From contig OU862907.1 in the NCBI GenBank assembly GCA_917880885.1, positions 71,853,072 to 71,917,071 on the forward strand: 64,000 nucleotides of DNA, given 5' to 3'. This DNA comes from Limnephilus marmoratus. Taxonomy: Eukaryota > Arthropoda > Insecta > Trichoptera > Limnephilidae. A program made the translations under genes and the position numbers. The notes beneath the pieces were generated by a model. It was not told where the DNA came from. It searched no databases and worked only from the letters and a program-made list of their open reading frames with translations. Below, in pieces: positions 54,567 through 64,000 of this stretch. Every line of letters starts with the position of its first letter. The stretch's first letter is position 1.

Positions 54567-54995
54567 AGGGGTGTTCAGACATCTAATATAACCGCTAGCA
54601 GGTATCTGTTGAACCGCGAGCGCTTATGTTTCGTGGCGTTCACACGGCGCAGATAAAATATTTCTTCCTATGGTAGGAGAGGGGGTCAGTTGAATTAGCG
54701 AGCGGCCACGGAGCGCGCATTTTTTGTACTGAATCTATGGAGTTGACATCTGTCACCCACCGTTCTTGGCAGCTCCGTAATTAAAATGACCCCCTCTCCT
54801 GTTTTCGTCGGAGTGGGGGGCGCTTAACTGTTGGCATATCGCCTCAGGAGCGGTTACGGCGTAAGATGTGCATTGTCTATGGTTGATGTGCGCATAAAGC
54901 GCTCAGGTGTGAACGGTCTGAAGGGATTGTATGGAGAGCGATATGTGGCGTGCTATGATCTTTTATATTTATATGCTCAATGTGAACGAGCTCTT
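54567..54995 (+). repeat. 430-bp GTGTTCAGAC repeat, copy inside the hAT-like element
   Basis: Begins AAGGGGTGTTCAGACATC and ends near CAATGTGAACGAGCTCT. It is very similar, in opposite orientation, to 56345-56772. It holds repeated GTTCACAC/GTGTGAAC phrases and paired GGAGAGGGGGTCA/TGACCCCCTCTCC. Non-coding. Probably a MITE, though clean terminal inverted repeats are not seen. Confidence 0.75.
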
Positions 54996-55639
54996 AATCT
55001 CAAAATGACATTTAGATTGTAGGAAACTTATACATTAAAACAGTAAACAAACTGTTTTTTTGCAATCGGTGTTTATTGAATAATGATATCTTTGAACAGA
55101 AGTGTCTAATTCTAGCGCTGATAACACTTTTTAGAACAAACCATCAATATTTTATAGTCACACAAAATATTTTGAGGTACTAGTTAGTACTCGATGAAAT
55201 TAAAGATATCGGTTGTTCATTTACAATAAATCAAACATACACTAAACAAATCGATAAATTACTCAAAATAACCCATCTACCTACTTACGAAAAATAATCA
55301 CCATGTCGATCTTTAACACGTACTGGAATCGTAAATCATAACCTAAAAGTAATATTTCGTCGTTTACAATCGTTTCACGTTTGAATACTACGACCAACAC
55401 TACCCTAGATGATACATACCCAACCTTAATAACATAAGTAATAATAAACTTTAAATTGTGAAAAACAGTCACCATGGCAATCTTTAAAAATAAACTAAAA
55501 CTGGAAACGTAGATCGTTACCTAAAAGTATTAACTCATCATTTACAAGAAAGCGGGATGATGATAACATCAACACGCTTTATCAGTTTATCACAATCTGA
55601 GATATTTTGACGTATCTTGAAATACAACCTCTCGGATCT

Positions 55640-56130
55640 AGAATCGATTTGCGTTTACGAAAGAATTCTGACAGTTGTAAAACGATTGTATCACTCATTT
55701 TCAATGACATTTCAAAACGATTATATCAGACTGTGCATTCGAATGAATATTGACATCGATAAGCGAGAATCGATTCCACTTCGATGATATTTCAAAACGA
55801 TTGTATCGAACTGTATTCGATATGAACATAGACATCGATAAGCGAGAATCGATTCTACTTACGATGACATTTCAAACGATTATATCGGATTGTGAATTCG
55901 ATACGATTATTGACATATCGATGTAATTCATTCGGAAATGGAATCGATGTAAATCCAGCGCTGTGATTGGTCAGAAATGATCGATGTGAGAGAAGCGTTG
56001 TGATTGGTCAGAATTAATCGATTTGATATCGATGCGAGAATCGATTGTTCAAGAATCGATTTATCTATGATAATGTATCGAAATGCAACGATGGTAAAAA
56101 AGATCGATACAACATCGATATTTGATCGAT
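55640..56130. repeat. Tandem subterminal repeats rich in ATCGAT
   Basis: Three imperfect units of TTTCAAAACGATTGTATC-type and CATCGATAAGCGAGAATCGA-type sequence, then denser ATCGAT sites up to the end of the element. Repeated subterminal sites are typical of hAT transposase binding. Confidence 0.7.
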
Positions 56131-56344
56131 ATTTCCCATCGCTAGTCAACAGCACAGTATGTATATCAAAAGTAGGAACTGTTTTTAACGGTTCTTTTCC
56201 TGGATAGTTCGTTATCAATGGAAACGTCATCCTATCTCGTGACCATAAATATACAAACCACCCACTAGATCGATAACTTCAGGCTTTTGTTCGAGAAAAA
56301 TTTGGTCACTATTTCACCATCAAAATGCAATAATTTTTCGAGTG

Positions 56345-56772
56345 AGAGCTCGTTCACATTGAGCAGATAAATATAAAAGATCATAGCACGCCACATATCG
56401 CTCTCCATACAATCTCTTCAGACCGTTCACACCTGAGCGCTTTATGCGCACATCAACCATAGACAATGCACATCTTACGCCGTAACCGCTCCTGAGGCGA
56501 TATGCCAACAGTTAAGCGCCCCCCACTCCGACAAAAACAGGAGAGGGGGTCATTTTAATTACGGAGCTGCCAAGACCGGTGGGTGACATGTCAAGTTCAT
56601 AGATTCAGTACAAAAAATGCGCACTCCGTGGCCGCTCGCTAATTCAACTGACCCCCTCTCCTACCATAGGAAGAAATATTTTATCTGCGCTGTGTGAACG
56701 GCACGAAACATAAGCGCTCGCGGTTCAGCAGATACCTGCTAGCGGTTATATTAGATGTCTGAACACCCCTTG
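56345..56772 (-). repeat. 430-bp GTGTTCAGAC repeat, copy outside the hAT-like element
   Basis: Inverted copy of 54567-54995 with few differences. The pair sits about 1.35 kb apart head to head and could pair as a long stem. Confidence 0.75.
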
Positions 56773-57499
56773 ATGATGATGATGACGGGTATCTGTGATG
56801 TCACACGCCATAGACGAAGATAGAGTAAGCAACAACAAAAAAGGCGCGACCATAGACAATATAATTTTCTTTTGAGGCCTATCCAGTACCACCCAATTCA
56901 TTAGCCTTAAATATTATTTTAAAAATAAAACTCGTAATTACATGATAAGAATTTTATTAAAAACATGAAATACAAACAGAAAATACATAAAATTAAAATA
57001 TGATTGTGCGTTCCTACAAAACTACTGAATTTTAAAATTTTTCATTTTATAACGGAAAAATGAAAACTCAGAATTACATGTACATATTTTAAACAAGAAT
57101 ACAATGTAAGCAGGTTATATTTCTGTAGCAAATTGCCACATGAAGAAATTGTTTTAAAGATAAATTACTTAACGGCCCTCGATACTAAAATGTTTCCAGC
57201 TCGAATTCGAATATCGAACTCGCGGATAGTGCAGCTGGCCGGTGCGTTTCATTCAAAACCAAGACACTCACAGAGCAAAACAAATTATTATTAATTAAAG
57301 ATATGTGATTATGAAAATTATGTTAAAATATATTTTAAAATGTAATGCAATATAACGATTGCTTGATTCATGGAGGAGGTTCTCGGTAACTTAAAACATT
57401 TAATATAACTTTTTATTTGTATTTTTTTTTGATAAATACATAAATGAAAAAGGTGCACATAGTAAAAGGTACATATAGTAATACATAAATAAAGAGTGA
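56773..57499. other. Non-coding stretch
   Basis: AT-rich, no gene recognised. A short GATGATGATGATGA run follows the preceding repeat. Confidence 0.5.
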
Positions 57500-58140
57500 C
57501 AAAAGGCTTGTCCTTTGTTCCAGCCTGGAAGATACTCTCTTTCCAGAGTGGAAGATACTCTCAGTATCGCCCTGGTGTAAGACCACCATTCAGTATTGAA
57601 ACGTTGCTTGAAATGGCTTTAGCCGTCTTTGGTGACCAGATCTGAATAGCCAGGTACTTCCCTACCTTCCTCTTCCCCATCTCCTTCCCCTCCCCACTAT
57701 CTTCAGCCTCACAACATACCCCGATTGGGGATGCCATAGTCCCACTGGCTCCAGACGGGAGCAGTTGGGACTCTTGTGCGGTATTCATGTAAAAAAAAGC
57801 CTGGTTTCGCAGTGCGGCGGGGCACTGTTAATACTAAATTGTCTAGATTGATTTGAGGTCACGGTTTCAAAAGCCGGCGAGGATAAAACAAATTTAATTT
57901 AATTTATATGAGTATATCATATTGTAGAATTAAAATAAAATTTATATAAGTACATATAATGAATCTGTACCTCATTCCAAAGTGGAAGATACATTCAGTA
58001 TCGCCCTGGTGAGAGACCATAATTCAGAATTGAAAGTTGCCTGAGAACGGCGTAGATATGTTTAGTGACTAGATCTGAATAACCAGGAACTTTCCAATTC
58101 CCCTCTTCCCTATCTCTAAAAATGTGGACTACATACATTA
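57500..58140 (-). repeat. Two diverged copies of a dispersed repeat
   Basis: 57530-57790 and 57960-58130 both carry GGAAGATAC...CAGTATCGCCCTGG, ACCA-x-x-ATTCAG and AGATCTGAATA-x-CCAGG. The same family lies in reverse at 30140-30350. A minus-strand start phrase CCGCACAAGAGTCCCAACTG (near 57780) also appears at about 1945. Possibly a SINE. The 75-codon frame across it is not a recognised gene. Confidence 0.55.
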
Positions 58141-58145
58141 GGAAT

Positions 58146-59260
58146 ATTTATTTATTTATTGACGTCCTATTGGGCTTTTACGTAACAAATACAAATTTCA
58201 TTTATAACAACAGTATAACATAAATAAAAAAAAGGTTACAAAACATACAAATAAAGCATAAACTCAATGTAAAAAAATAGGATGCTAATTCCACATGGAT
58301 GACTTTAGAGAACTCGTAGGTATAATAATTCACATACCTACGAGCAACAAAAACATTAAAAATAATCAAAACACATTAATTTTTACTTAATTACTCATGG
58401 AGGCGTCTACTAATATCTACAGGAATTCCAAAAACTGAAAAAATCGAACTAATATCTATGAGAATCAAAGTGTTGACGAATATCTACAGCTCAAACTGTT
58501 GACTAATATCTATGGGAACCAAAGTGTTGACGAATATCTACAGCACTGGCAAAGGTTGGATTTGCAATTATGTATAGCATATTGGAATAACGTAATATTG
58601 CGTATGCAGTTTAAAAAACTTAATTTATGTAAGTATGTACGTAAAAATCCCCAATATCGGACTATTGGACACATTTAGCTGATAAGTCCAACCTACGCTC
58701 TGTAGATATTAATCAACACTCTGAAGTTCGTAGATATTAGTTCAACATATGAGCTGTAGATATTCGTCAAACATACAGGCTGTAGATATTAGTATCTGGA
58801 GTCTTACTCATTGTATGCTTTTGGAATAAGAACAATAAAAAACAATAAACAAAGAAAATCGAAATAAAATAAAAGGATTTCTCATTCATTATTTACATAT
58901 AAAAACTGGTGGACTAATTTGGCTTAAAATGTATCGAAATTTAAATTAAAAATGTCAGATAGTTCATTGCCCAACCTGTGTATTCTTTCCATCTCAGAAT
59001 TCGAAGCGAAGTTATTATTGTAAAATAAAATATTTCGTCTAGTACCTATACTTTGGAGGTATATGTAAGGATAACAAGTTTATAGCGTCAGGGCAGTCCA
59101 ACCTTGAATGAACAATTTTATACAATAAAAGGAGATCAAATATTTTTCGCCTTTCAGGTAATTTCGATAAGTTAAATTTACTGCGTAAATTGACATAATT
59201 GATTTCAATTTCTGATAATCGATTTCTGTCAACCGCCGTGACAGAAGGACGCACTTACTG
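58146..59260 (-). pseudogene. LINE-G 3' part, interrupted by two elements
   Basis: Minus-strand LINE: tail TTTATTTATTTATTGACGTC (58150) and a 3' UTR resembling that at 19800. A C-terminal RT frame (59254-59039) reads INYVNLRSKFNLSKLPERRK and FDLLLLYKIVHSRLDCPDA. The short element at 58399-58803 sits in its 3' UTR, and LINE-F is inserted just upstream, so the N-terminal side resumes at 63332. Confidence 0.7.
58399..58803. mobile_element. TAGATATTAGT-module element, complete copy
   Basis: 405 bp with a perfect 8-bp target duplication TTACTCAT (58391-58398 and 58804-58811). Starts GGAGGCGTCTACTAATATCT and ends GTAGATATTAGTATCTGGAG plus TC. The left half has five ACTAATATCTA or ACGAATATCTA modules, and the right half has four inverted ones, separated by a unique AT-rich centre. 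This copy defines the ends used for the copies at 126 and 20397. Confidence 0.85.
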
Positions 59261-59267
59261 TAGCACT

Positions 59268-60344
59268 ATGACTTGTAATGAGTGTAATATAATAATAAAC
59301 GAGTGTCTTGCATTTATGCAAAATAAAGCGGACACTCTAGATGAAGTGTCGATTACACAACTGTGCAGTTCCGCATTCTCAGAGGAGGAAATAAAGCTGG
59401 CCAAGAACATCTTATTCGACAAGCTCCCAGATAAGCGGACCCTGCGGAAGGGAGACGGCAGGGTCAGCCGCGATCTTCAGGACATCCTGAGGGCCCTGAA
59501 AGAGACAGACCCCGACAAATTACCGGTGTTCGTTGCAAGACAGTTACATAAACTGCCGCCCGTTAACTTTGACAGTGTTGACATTTCTCGTCTACTAAAA
59601 GATTTCAATGCCATGAAATCTGAAATACGACAAATTAAAAACGATCTAAGTGAATCATCGAACACAAACACAGCCGAAATAATGCAAGAACTTAGTTCAC
59701 TACGAGATCAAATGAAGGAGATGAATATACGTAATGAGATAAAGACACCAATAAATCAACAAAACGGCGATAAACATGTGGGTAATCCAAAAGTAAACAT
59801 TAACACCGGTAGACCGGTAACGTACTTAGACGCCTGTAAAACGAATCCAAATGAGCCAACCAACACTACCAGCGCCCCGGCTAATACGCACACGAAATAT
59901 TCACGAGCAAACACTGCTACCGACGATACTGTGAATGTCGATGTAACTAAGCAGACGGGCCGCATGCAGGGGCCGCAACCAGCGACCACCGACCAGAGCG
60001 ATTTTAAAATCGTAGTGCATAAGAAACGCATTCACAATATGAGAGGCAAAGCGCAATCAATTGCATTAAAATCTGCGGATATTATCACGTCATTATACGT
60101 ATCGAGGTTTGCGATTAATACGACAGAAGACGACGTAACTACTTACCTAAAAAGTAACGGCTTGGATGGGTTCAAAGTAGAATTAATAAAGCCATTCCAC
60201 GCAACACCATTTAATTCTTTTAAACTTTTGGTAAAAGCAAACGAATTAAAAAAATACCTAGTGGAGGAATTGTGGCCGGAGGGAATTGTTTTCCGAAGAT
60301 TCAAAGAATCACGCACACAGAACAATAACCAAAATGCAAAATAA
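59268..60344 (+). CDS. LINE-F ORF1, 358 aa
   Basis: The frame is open from 59199, but the first 23 codons overlap the neighbouring LINE remnant, so ATG at 59268 (MTCNECNIIINECLAF) is preferred. Residues about 25-105 include FSEEEIKLAKNILFDKL and LPVFVARQLHKLPPV, a conserved helical region seen in ORF1 of several insect LINEs. About 110-155 is a probable coiled coil (DFNAMKSEIRQIKNDLSE, ELSSLRDQMKEM). The middle is Asn/Thr-rich and likely disordered. The C-terminus resembles an RNA-recognition fold (ITSLYVSRFAINTTEDDVTT, FNSFKLLVKANELKKYL). No CCHC knuckle. The likely role is binding element RNA. The stop overlaps the ORF2 start. Confidence 0.8.
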   Translation: MTCNECNIIINECLAFMQNKADTLDEVSITQLCSSAFSEEEIKLAKNILFDKLPDKRTLRKGDGRVSRDLQDILRALKETDPDKLPVFVARQLHKLPPVNFDSVDISRLLKDFNAMKSEIRQIKNDLSESSNTNTAEIMQELSSLRDQMKEMNIRNEIKTPINQQNGDKHVGNPKVNINTGRPVTYLDACKTNPNEPTNTTSAPANTHTKYSRANTATDDTVNVDVTKQTGRMQGPQPATTDQSDFKIVVHKKRIHNMRGKAQSIALKSADIITSLYVSRFAINTTEDDVTTYLKSNGLDGFKVELIKPFHATPFNSFKLLVKANELKKYLVEELWPEGIVFRRFKESRTQNNNQNAK

Positions 60345-63117
60345 CAATTTAAAGATCATATCGGTGAATTGCAGATCCGTCCGTAGTTCAGAAAAATTCA
60401 TTTATGATCTGTGCGACACACATGATATTGTTCTAATTCAAGAAACGTGGCTACTCCCATCGGATTTAGATTTCTTATCCCATATACATCCAGATTACAA
60501 CAGCTTGGGAACATCTGCAATTGATATGTCTATGGGCCCGTTACTTGGCCGGCCATACGGAGGAGTGGGTGTATTATATAGGCAATGTCTCAGGGCTGCC
60601 ACGATCCCGTTGAATAATTGCCGCATGGCGGGCATTGAGTTAGGCCTAAATTCCGAAAAACTATGCATTTTCACCGTGTACTTGCCAACTTGCACAACAG
60701 ATCACTTCGAAGAGTACGTTAACTGTCTTGCCGCCTTGCATGCAATTATTGACGAAAAAGATTACACCAACTCCGTAATCATCGGAGATTTCAATGCACA
60801 CCCAGACTCACTCTTTGGAACTGAACTGAAATCTTTCTGTCAAGAATATGATCTTACATGCGCTGATACCGTAATATTACCAGAAAACTCTTACACATAT
60901 ATCAGTGACGCGCATCACACCACCAGGTGGTTAGACCACTGTCTGGTGACGAACAATATCTTTAAACAGATTTTAGACATGAAAATACACTACGACGTGG
61001 ACTGGACCGATCACAGGCCTCTCGAATTGACCCTACAAACGGAAGGAATACCGAAAACCGAAATTTATTCATGTATAAAAACCGACTGTGCAACATGGAA
61101 TCCTAAAAATGAACACGATATCCATAGTTATACTCGAACATCACAAGTTTTTCTACAAAAAATTAAACAAGATCTTACGCGGTACGAGAGAAGTGACAAC
61201 CCTGATCGAGCTAACATTAAGACACTGTATACACGTATTATAGAGGCCCTGCGAAGCGCCGCGATTGCAGTATTTAACAATCGTAAACGAAGATTGCAAC
61301 GACGTAAACAAATCTGTGGATGGAATGATTTTGTCGCACAAAAATACATAGAATCAAGACGTGCAATGATGATATGGATTGAAAATGGCAGGCCTCATGA
61401 GGGCTCGATTGCGGATGAACGAAAATTAAAGCGTGCTGCGTTCAAACTAGCACTGAAAAAATGCCAAAACGACTGCGAGCAAATTCAAATGGACAAAATA
61501 GCAGGAGATTTACATAGTCGTGATTTCAAACAGTTTTGGCTGAAGACAAACAAACACTGCAACGTGAAATGTAAAATTCCGTGCAACATAAATGGAGAAA
61601 CGAACACTAAAGCAATTGCTAACATTTTTGCAGATCACTTCTCCATCTCTACTCCGACCTCACCGAACTCTGCAAGCAAACCACCACCTAGTCCTATCCC
61701 AAATGAAGACAGTGGCCTCTTGATCACAGCGGACATGGTCAACACCGCCCTGAGATACATGAAAGCTGGAAAATCAGCAGGTCACGACGGATTGAGTATC
61801 GAACACATCAAACACGCTGGAGGACCAATTCTTCAACTGCTGGCGAGTCTGTTTACCGACATCTTAAAGAATGGATACCTACCAACTGACATGACAAGAA
61901 CAATAATAACTCCCATTCTCAAATCAAAATCGTTGGACTCTACCTCCCAGGGTAGCTACAGACCGATTTCAATTGCCACCACCATCGCACGATTATTCGA
62001 ACGTCTACTACTAAACCAGATCGGTCCCAGCTTGGAAACTAAGGACAACCAAATGGGCTTCAAAAAGCAAATGTCTACCGATACTGCTATATTTACTGTG
62101 AAAAGAACCCTGGAATACTACAGGAATAAAAAGACCACCACGTATGCATGTTTTCTAGATCTGAGCAAGGCCTTCGACAGGGTTTCTCACTCTCTACTAT
62201 GGGATAAACTCAGGGAAAGAGGCATATCACCGGCGGTGATACATATCCTCGACTTGTGGCATAGACAGCAGGAGAACTTAGTAAGGTGGAAAGATGGACT
62301 CTCCGAACCTTTCCTCCTGAAGAGCGGCGTTAGACAGGGAGGATGCATGTCCCCGATATTGTTCAACCTGTACATGGACGAACTCACCGACAGGCTAAAC
62401 AATGCAGGGGTAGGCTGCCAAATTGGAGGACAGTTTCTGAACAACATCAGTTATGCGGACGACATGGTATTGATGGCACCATCCATAAGGGGCCTACGAA
62501 TTCTTTTAAAGATCTGCGAAGAGTTTGCTGAAGAAACAAACATGCAATACAACCCCACTAAAACGGCTCTACTGGTCGTAAGATATGGACAAGGACCAAA
62601 AAATATTCCTCCAGCTACCCTGAATGGTGTGAACCTGCAGGTGACTGAAGGAACTAAATACCTTGGACACATAATCACCAGTAATCTGATGGACGATGAC
62701 GACATCGATAGGCAAAGAAGAGCTCTCAGTGTAAAAGCAAACATGCTCAGTAGAAGATTCCGCCTTTGCAGTACTGCTGTAAAAAGGACGCTCTTCCTTT
62801 CCTTCTGCGCAACACTGTATACGTCTGAACTCTGGGCAAACTACAAGAAGAGTAGTATAGAAAGACTTCGGGTTCAGTATAACAACGCCTTCCGCATAAT
62901 GTTTGGTCTCCCCAGATATTGCAGCGCATCCCGGATGTTCACGGAGGGGCGAGTTCCTGGCTTTGCAGCCCTTATTAGATCCAGGGTGGCAGGAATGAGG
63001 GAAAGGATAAGCAGCTCTGGAAACATCCTCGTCATGGAAGCCCGCATCAGTCCATCATCCAGTATTGATGCACAATGGAGAAAAATACTGGCTCCTTACG
63101 TGCACACAGAATCCTGA
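60334..63117 (+). CDS. LINE-F ORF2: endonuclease-reverse transcriptase, 927 aa
   Basis: ATG at 60334 overlaps the ORF1 stop by 11 nt, suggesting coupled translation. The frame is open from 60286, but that start would lie inside ORF1. Endonuclease residues 1 to about 230: ISVNCRSVRS, catalytic Glu in IQETWLL, IGDFNAHP and WTDHRPLEL (catalytic Asp-His). RT roughly 480-740: SYRPISIATTIARLFERLL, LDLSKAFDRVSH (A), SGVRQGGCMSPILFNLYMDE (B), SYADDMVLMAP (catalytic C), TKYLGHIITSN. The C-terminal domain ends with RISPSSSIDAQWRKIL. All catalytic residues expected are visible, and there is no stop or frameshift. The clade is separate from LINE-A and LINE-B, whose catalytic motif is FADD. Confidence 0.93.
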   Translation: MQNNNLKIISVNCRSVRSSEKFIYDLCDTHDIVLIQETWLLPSDLDFLSHIHPDYNSLGTSAIDMSMGPLLGRPYGGVGVLYRQCLRAATIPLNNCRMAGIELGLNSEKLCIFTVYLPTCTTDHFEEYVNCLAALHAIIDEKDYTNSVIIGDFNAHPDSLFGTELKSFCQEYDLTCADTVILPENSYTYISDAHHTTRWLDHCLVTNNIFKQILDMKIHYDVDWTDHRPLELTLQTEGIPKTEIYSCIKTDCATWNPKNEHDIHSYTRTSQVFLQKIKQDLTRYERSDNPDRANIKTLYTRIIEALRSAAIAVFNNRKRRLQRRKQICGWNDFVAQKYIESRRAMMIWIENGRPHEGSIADERKLKRAAFKLALKKCQNDCEQIQMDKIAGDLHSRDFKQFWLKTNKHCNVKCKIPCNINGETNTKAIANIFADHFSISTPTSPNSASKPPPSPIPNEDSGLLITADMVNTALRYMKAGKSAGHDGLSIEHIKHAGGPILQLLASLFTDILKNGYLPTDMTRTIITPILKSKSLDSTSQGSYRPISIATTIARLFERLLLNQIGPSLETKDNQMGFKKQMSTDTAIFTVKRTLEYYRNKKTTTYACFLDLSKAFDRVSHSLLWDKLRERGISPAVIHILDLWHRQQENLVRWKDGLSEPFLLKSGVRQGGCMSPILFNLYMDELTDRLNNAGVGCQIGGQFLNNISYADDMVLMAPSIRGLRILLKICEEFAEETNMQYNPTKTALLVVRYGQGPKNIPPATLNGVNLQVTEGTKYLGHIITSNLMDDDDIDRQRRALSVKANMLSRRFRLCSTAVKRTLFLSFCATLYTSELWANYKKSSIERLRVQYNNAFRIMFGLPRYCSASRMFTEGRVPGFAALIRSRVAGMRERISSSGNILVMEARISPSSSIDAQWRKILAPYVHTES

Positions 63118-63341
63118 AAGCTTAATATTATTATTTCTTTTGTTTTCCATTTACTACTATTACCTTATTATCTTTTTTTGTTTCGTGTACATTCATATCC
63201 AACTTCTTTTTCTTTTTTTTCCTTTCAAATACTTTGTACATGTATGTTTATATTATACCCTTATGGAATGTGTGGGATTGCACTCTCCTCCCCACATACT
63301 GGAATAAACACTTATTTATTTATTTATTTATTTATTTAATA

Positions 63342-63770
63342 ATAGGAATACCAATTTTGAAAATAATAAAACGTAAAAATTTATTTTGAATTTTTTCAAT
63401 TTGTAAACAATGAGAGTTGAAATGAGGACACCAAATGCTTGAATTGTATTCAATCTGACTCCTAACCAAAGACGTGTATAGTAAATTTATGGTTTTTATG
63501 TTATTAAAGTCTTTAGCGATTCTGAGGATAAATCCAACCATTTGTAATCCCTTACTGGTAATGCTAATAATGTGATTCAAGAAGCGTAATTTGGAGTCAA
63601 AGATAACACCGAGGTCGTTGAATTCGAAGACTCTTTTTAGAGTGGCATTGTTAATTGTATAGTCGAATATTAAAAGGGTTTTAGATCTAAGGAAACAGAT
63701 CGTTTGGCTTTTGTTGATATTAAGACATAATTTGTTTGCGATGCACGATTCATAAAGTTTATTTATTTAC
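63342..63770 (-). pseudogene. LINE-G upstream part
   Basis: Minus-strand RT C-terminal stretch: SITSKGLQMVGFILRIAKDF, NLLYTSLVRSQIEYNSSIW, EKIQNKFLRFIIFKIGIP. A preceding frame (63740-63585) reads toward the LGV-type RT motif. It joins the fragment at 59254-59039 when LINE-F is removed. It is truncated at about 63770 by another LINE tail (TTTATTTATTTACTTTAC). Confidence 0.7.
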
Positions 63771-64000
63771 TTTACTTTTTTTCGCTATTATACACTTTTC
63801 TAAATACTCAGGATTTCTAATAGGCATGCAGCGATTATGTCGAGGATCAATTAATTCGGGTAGCATGCAAAATTTGTAAAAGCGTTTCAGCTATTCAACC
63901 ATATTAGTCTGCCAAAATTCGTCATCCCGTAATTTTTTTAAAATTTTTATTCCGAGTTCAGTCCATACAACAAACATACAAATATCTTTTTTTGTTACAT
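63771..64000. other. Window end, unassigned
   Basis: Possibly the 3' UTR of a further minus-strand LINE, given the T/A tail at 63755-63780. No coding motif is readable before the window ends. Confidence 0.35.

Larger units (their letters stand above)
54193..56144. mobile_element. hAT-like non-autonomous element with TATCGAT repeats
   Basis: 1952 bp with a perfect 8-bp target duplication GTCAACAG (54185-54192 and 56145-56152). Ends are TAGTGATGGGAATAATCGAT and the complement of ATCGATATTTCCCATCGCTA. The element splits the dispersed repeat seen intact at 1850-2120. No transposase. The right half (55640-56130) has about three tandem units of 80-100 bp with GACATCGATAAGCGAGAATC, and many ATCGAT sites. 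The left half contains a separate 430-bp repeat (54567-54995). Confidence 0.88.
59260..63341 (+). mobile_element. LINE-F, intact two-ORF non-LTR retrotransposon
   Basis: Plus-strand element: short 5' leader, ORF1 (59268-60344), ORF2 (60334-63117), 3' UTR of about 190 bp with AATAAA near 63303 and a (TTTA)n tail (63309-63340). It is inserted in an older minus-strand LINE (58146-59260 and 63342-63770). ATAATCG near 59215 and ATAATAG near 63340 may be a weak target duplication. It is GC-richer than its surroundings. Both ORFs are open, so it is a candidate active copy. Confidence 0.85.

Overview
The window is AT-rich animal DNA, most likely from an insect. Four things point there: spliced C2H2 zinc-finger genes with GT-AG introns, several Jockey/CR1-like and RTE-like non-LTR retrotransposons, piggyBac- and hAT-type DNA transposons, and short interstitial runs of TTAGG, the usual insect telomere motif. 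The order cannot be fixed from sequence alone. Only two host genes look intact. Nearly everything else is mobile DNA, much of it nested.

The backbone is a large direct duplication. Sequence from 1 to about 18060 recurs, interrupted by many later insertions, from about 19800 to about 49610. Matching points include 1 with 20262, a tRNA-like gene at 1544 with 28025, the zinc-finger start at 10166 with 34089, and 17740 with 49310. A shorter third piece (zinc-finger remnant plus LINE) lies at 49620-50530. Each copy serves as the empty site for insertions in the other, so insertion boundaries and target-site duplications can be read directly.

Layout, copy 1: LINE remnant split by a small 8-bp-TSD element (1-800); tRNA-like gene (1544-1616); TIR element with a minisatellite (2653-3718); full-length two-ORF LINE-A (about 4190-8821) and truncated LINE-C (8822-9660); zinc-finger gene A in three coding exons (10166-13406, 13 fingers); LINE remnants to 18200; a large inverted repeat (18950-19570).

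Layout, copy 2: the same LINE remnant with a nested LINE; a TIR element (21731-24667) containing six 110-bp repeats and a deleted piggyBac (22904-24253); an RTE-like fragment; a hAT-like element carrying zinc-finger remnants (25704-27567); a second tRNA-like gene; a composite TIR element (28432-33292) interrupted by a 3.3-kb TIR element that carries a METTL9-like gene fragment and a hammerhead-like motif; zinc-finger gene B (34089-38071, 25 fingers) with a decayed finger tail to about 39440; a TTAA-flanked element (42371-49277) that hosts an LTR retrotransposon with identical LTRs but no recognisable pol (43295-49157).

The last 14 kb holds a truncated LINE-B (51785-53605), a hAT-like element with TATCGAT-rich repeats and a perfect 8-bp TSD (54193-56144), several short repeats, and an intact two-ORF LINE-F (about 59260-63341) inserted in an older LINE.

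The two zinc-finger genes are the probable host proteins. Each pairs acidic, SUMO-consensus-rich N-terminal exons with an expandable 84-bp finger array, an organisation that suggests a fast-evolving DNA-binding repressor family. That role is inferred, not shown.
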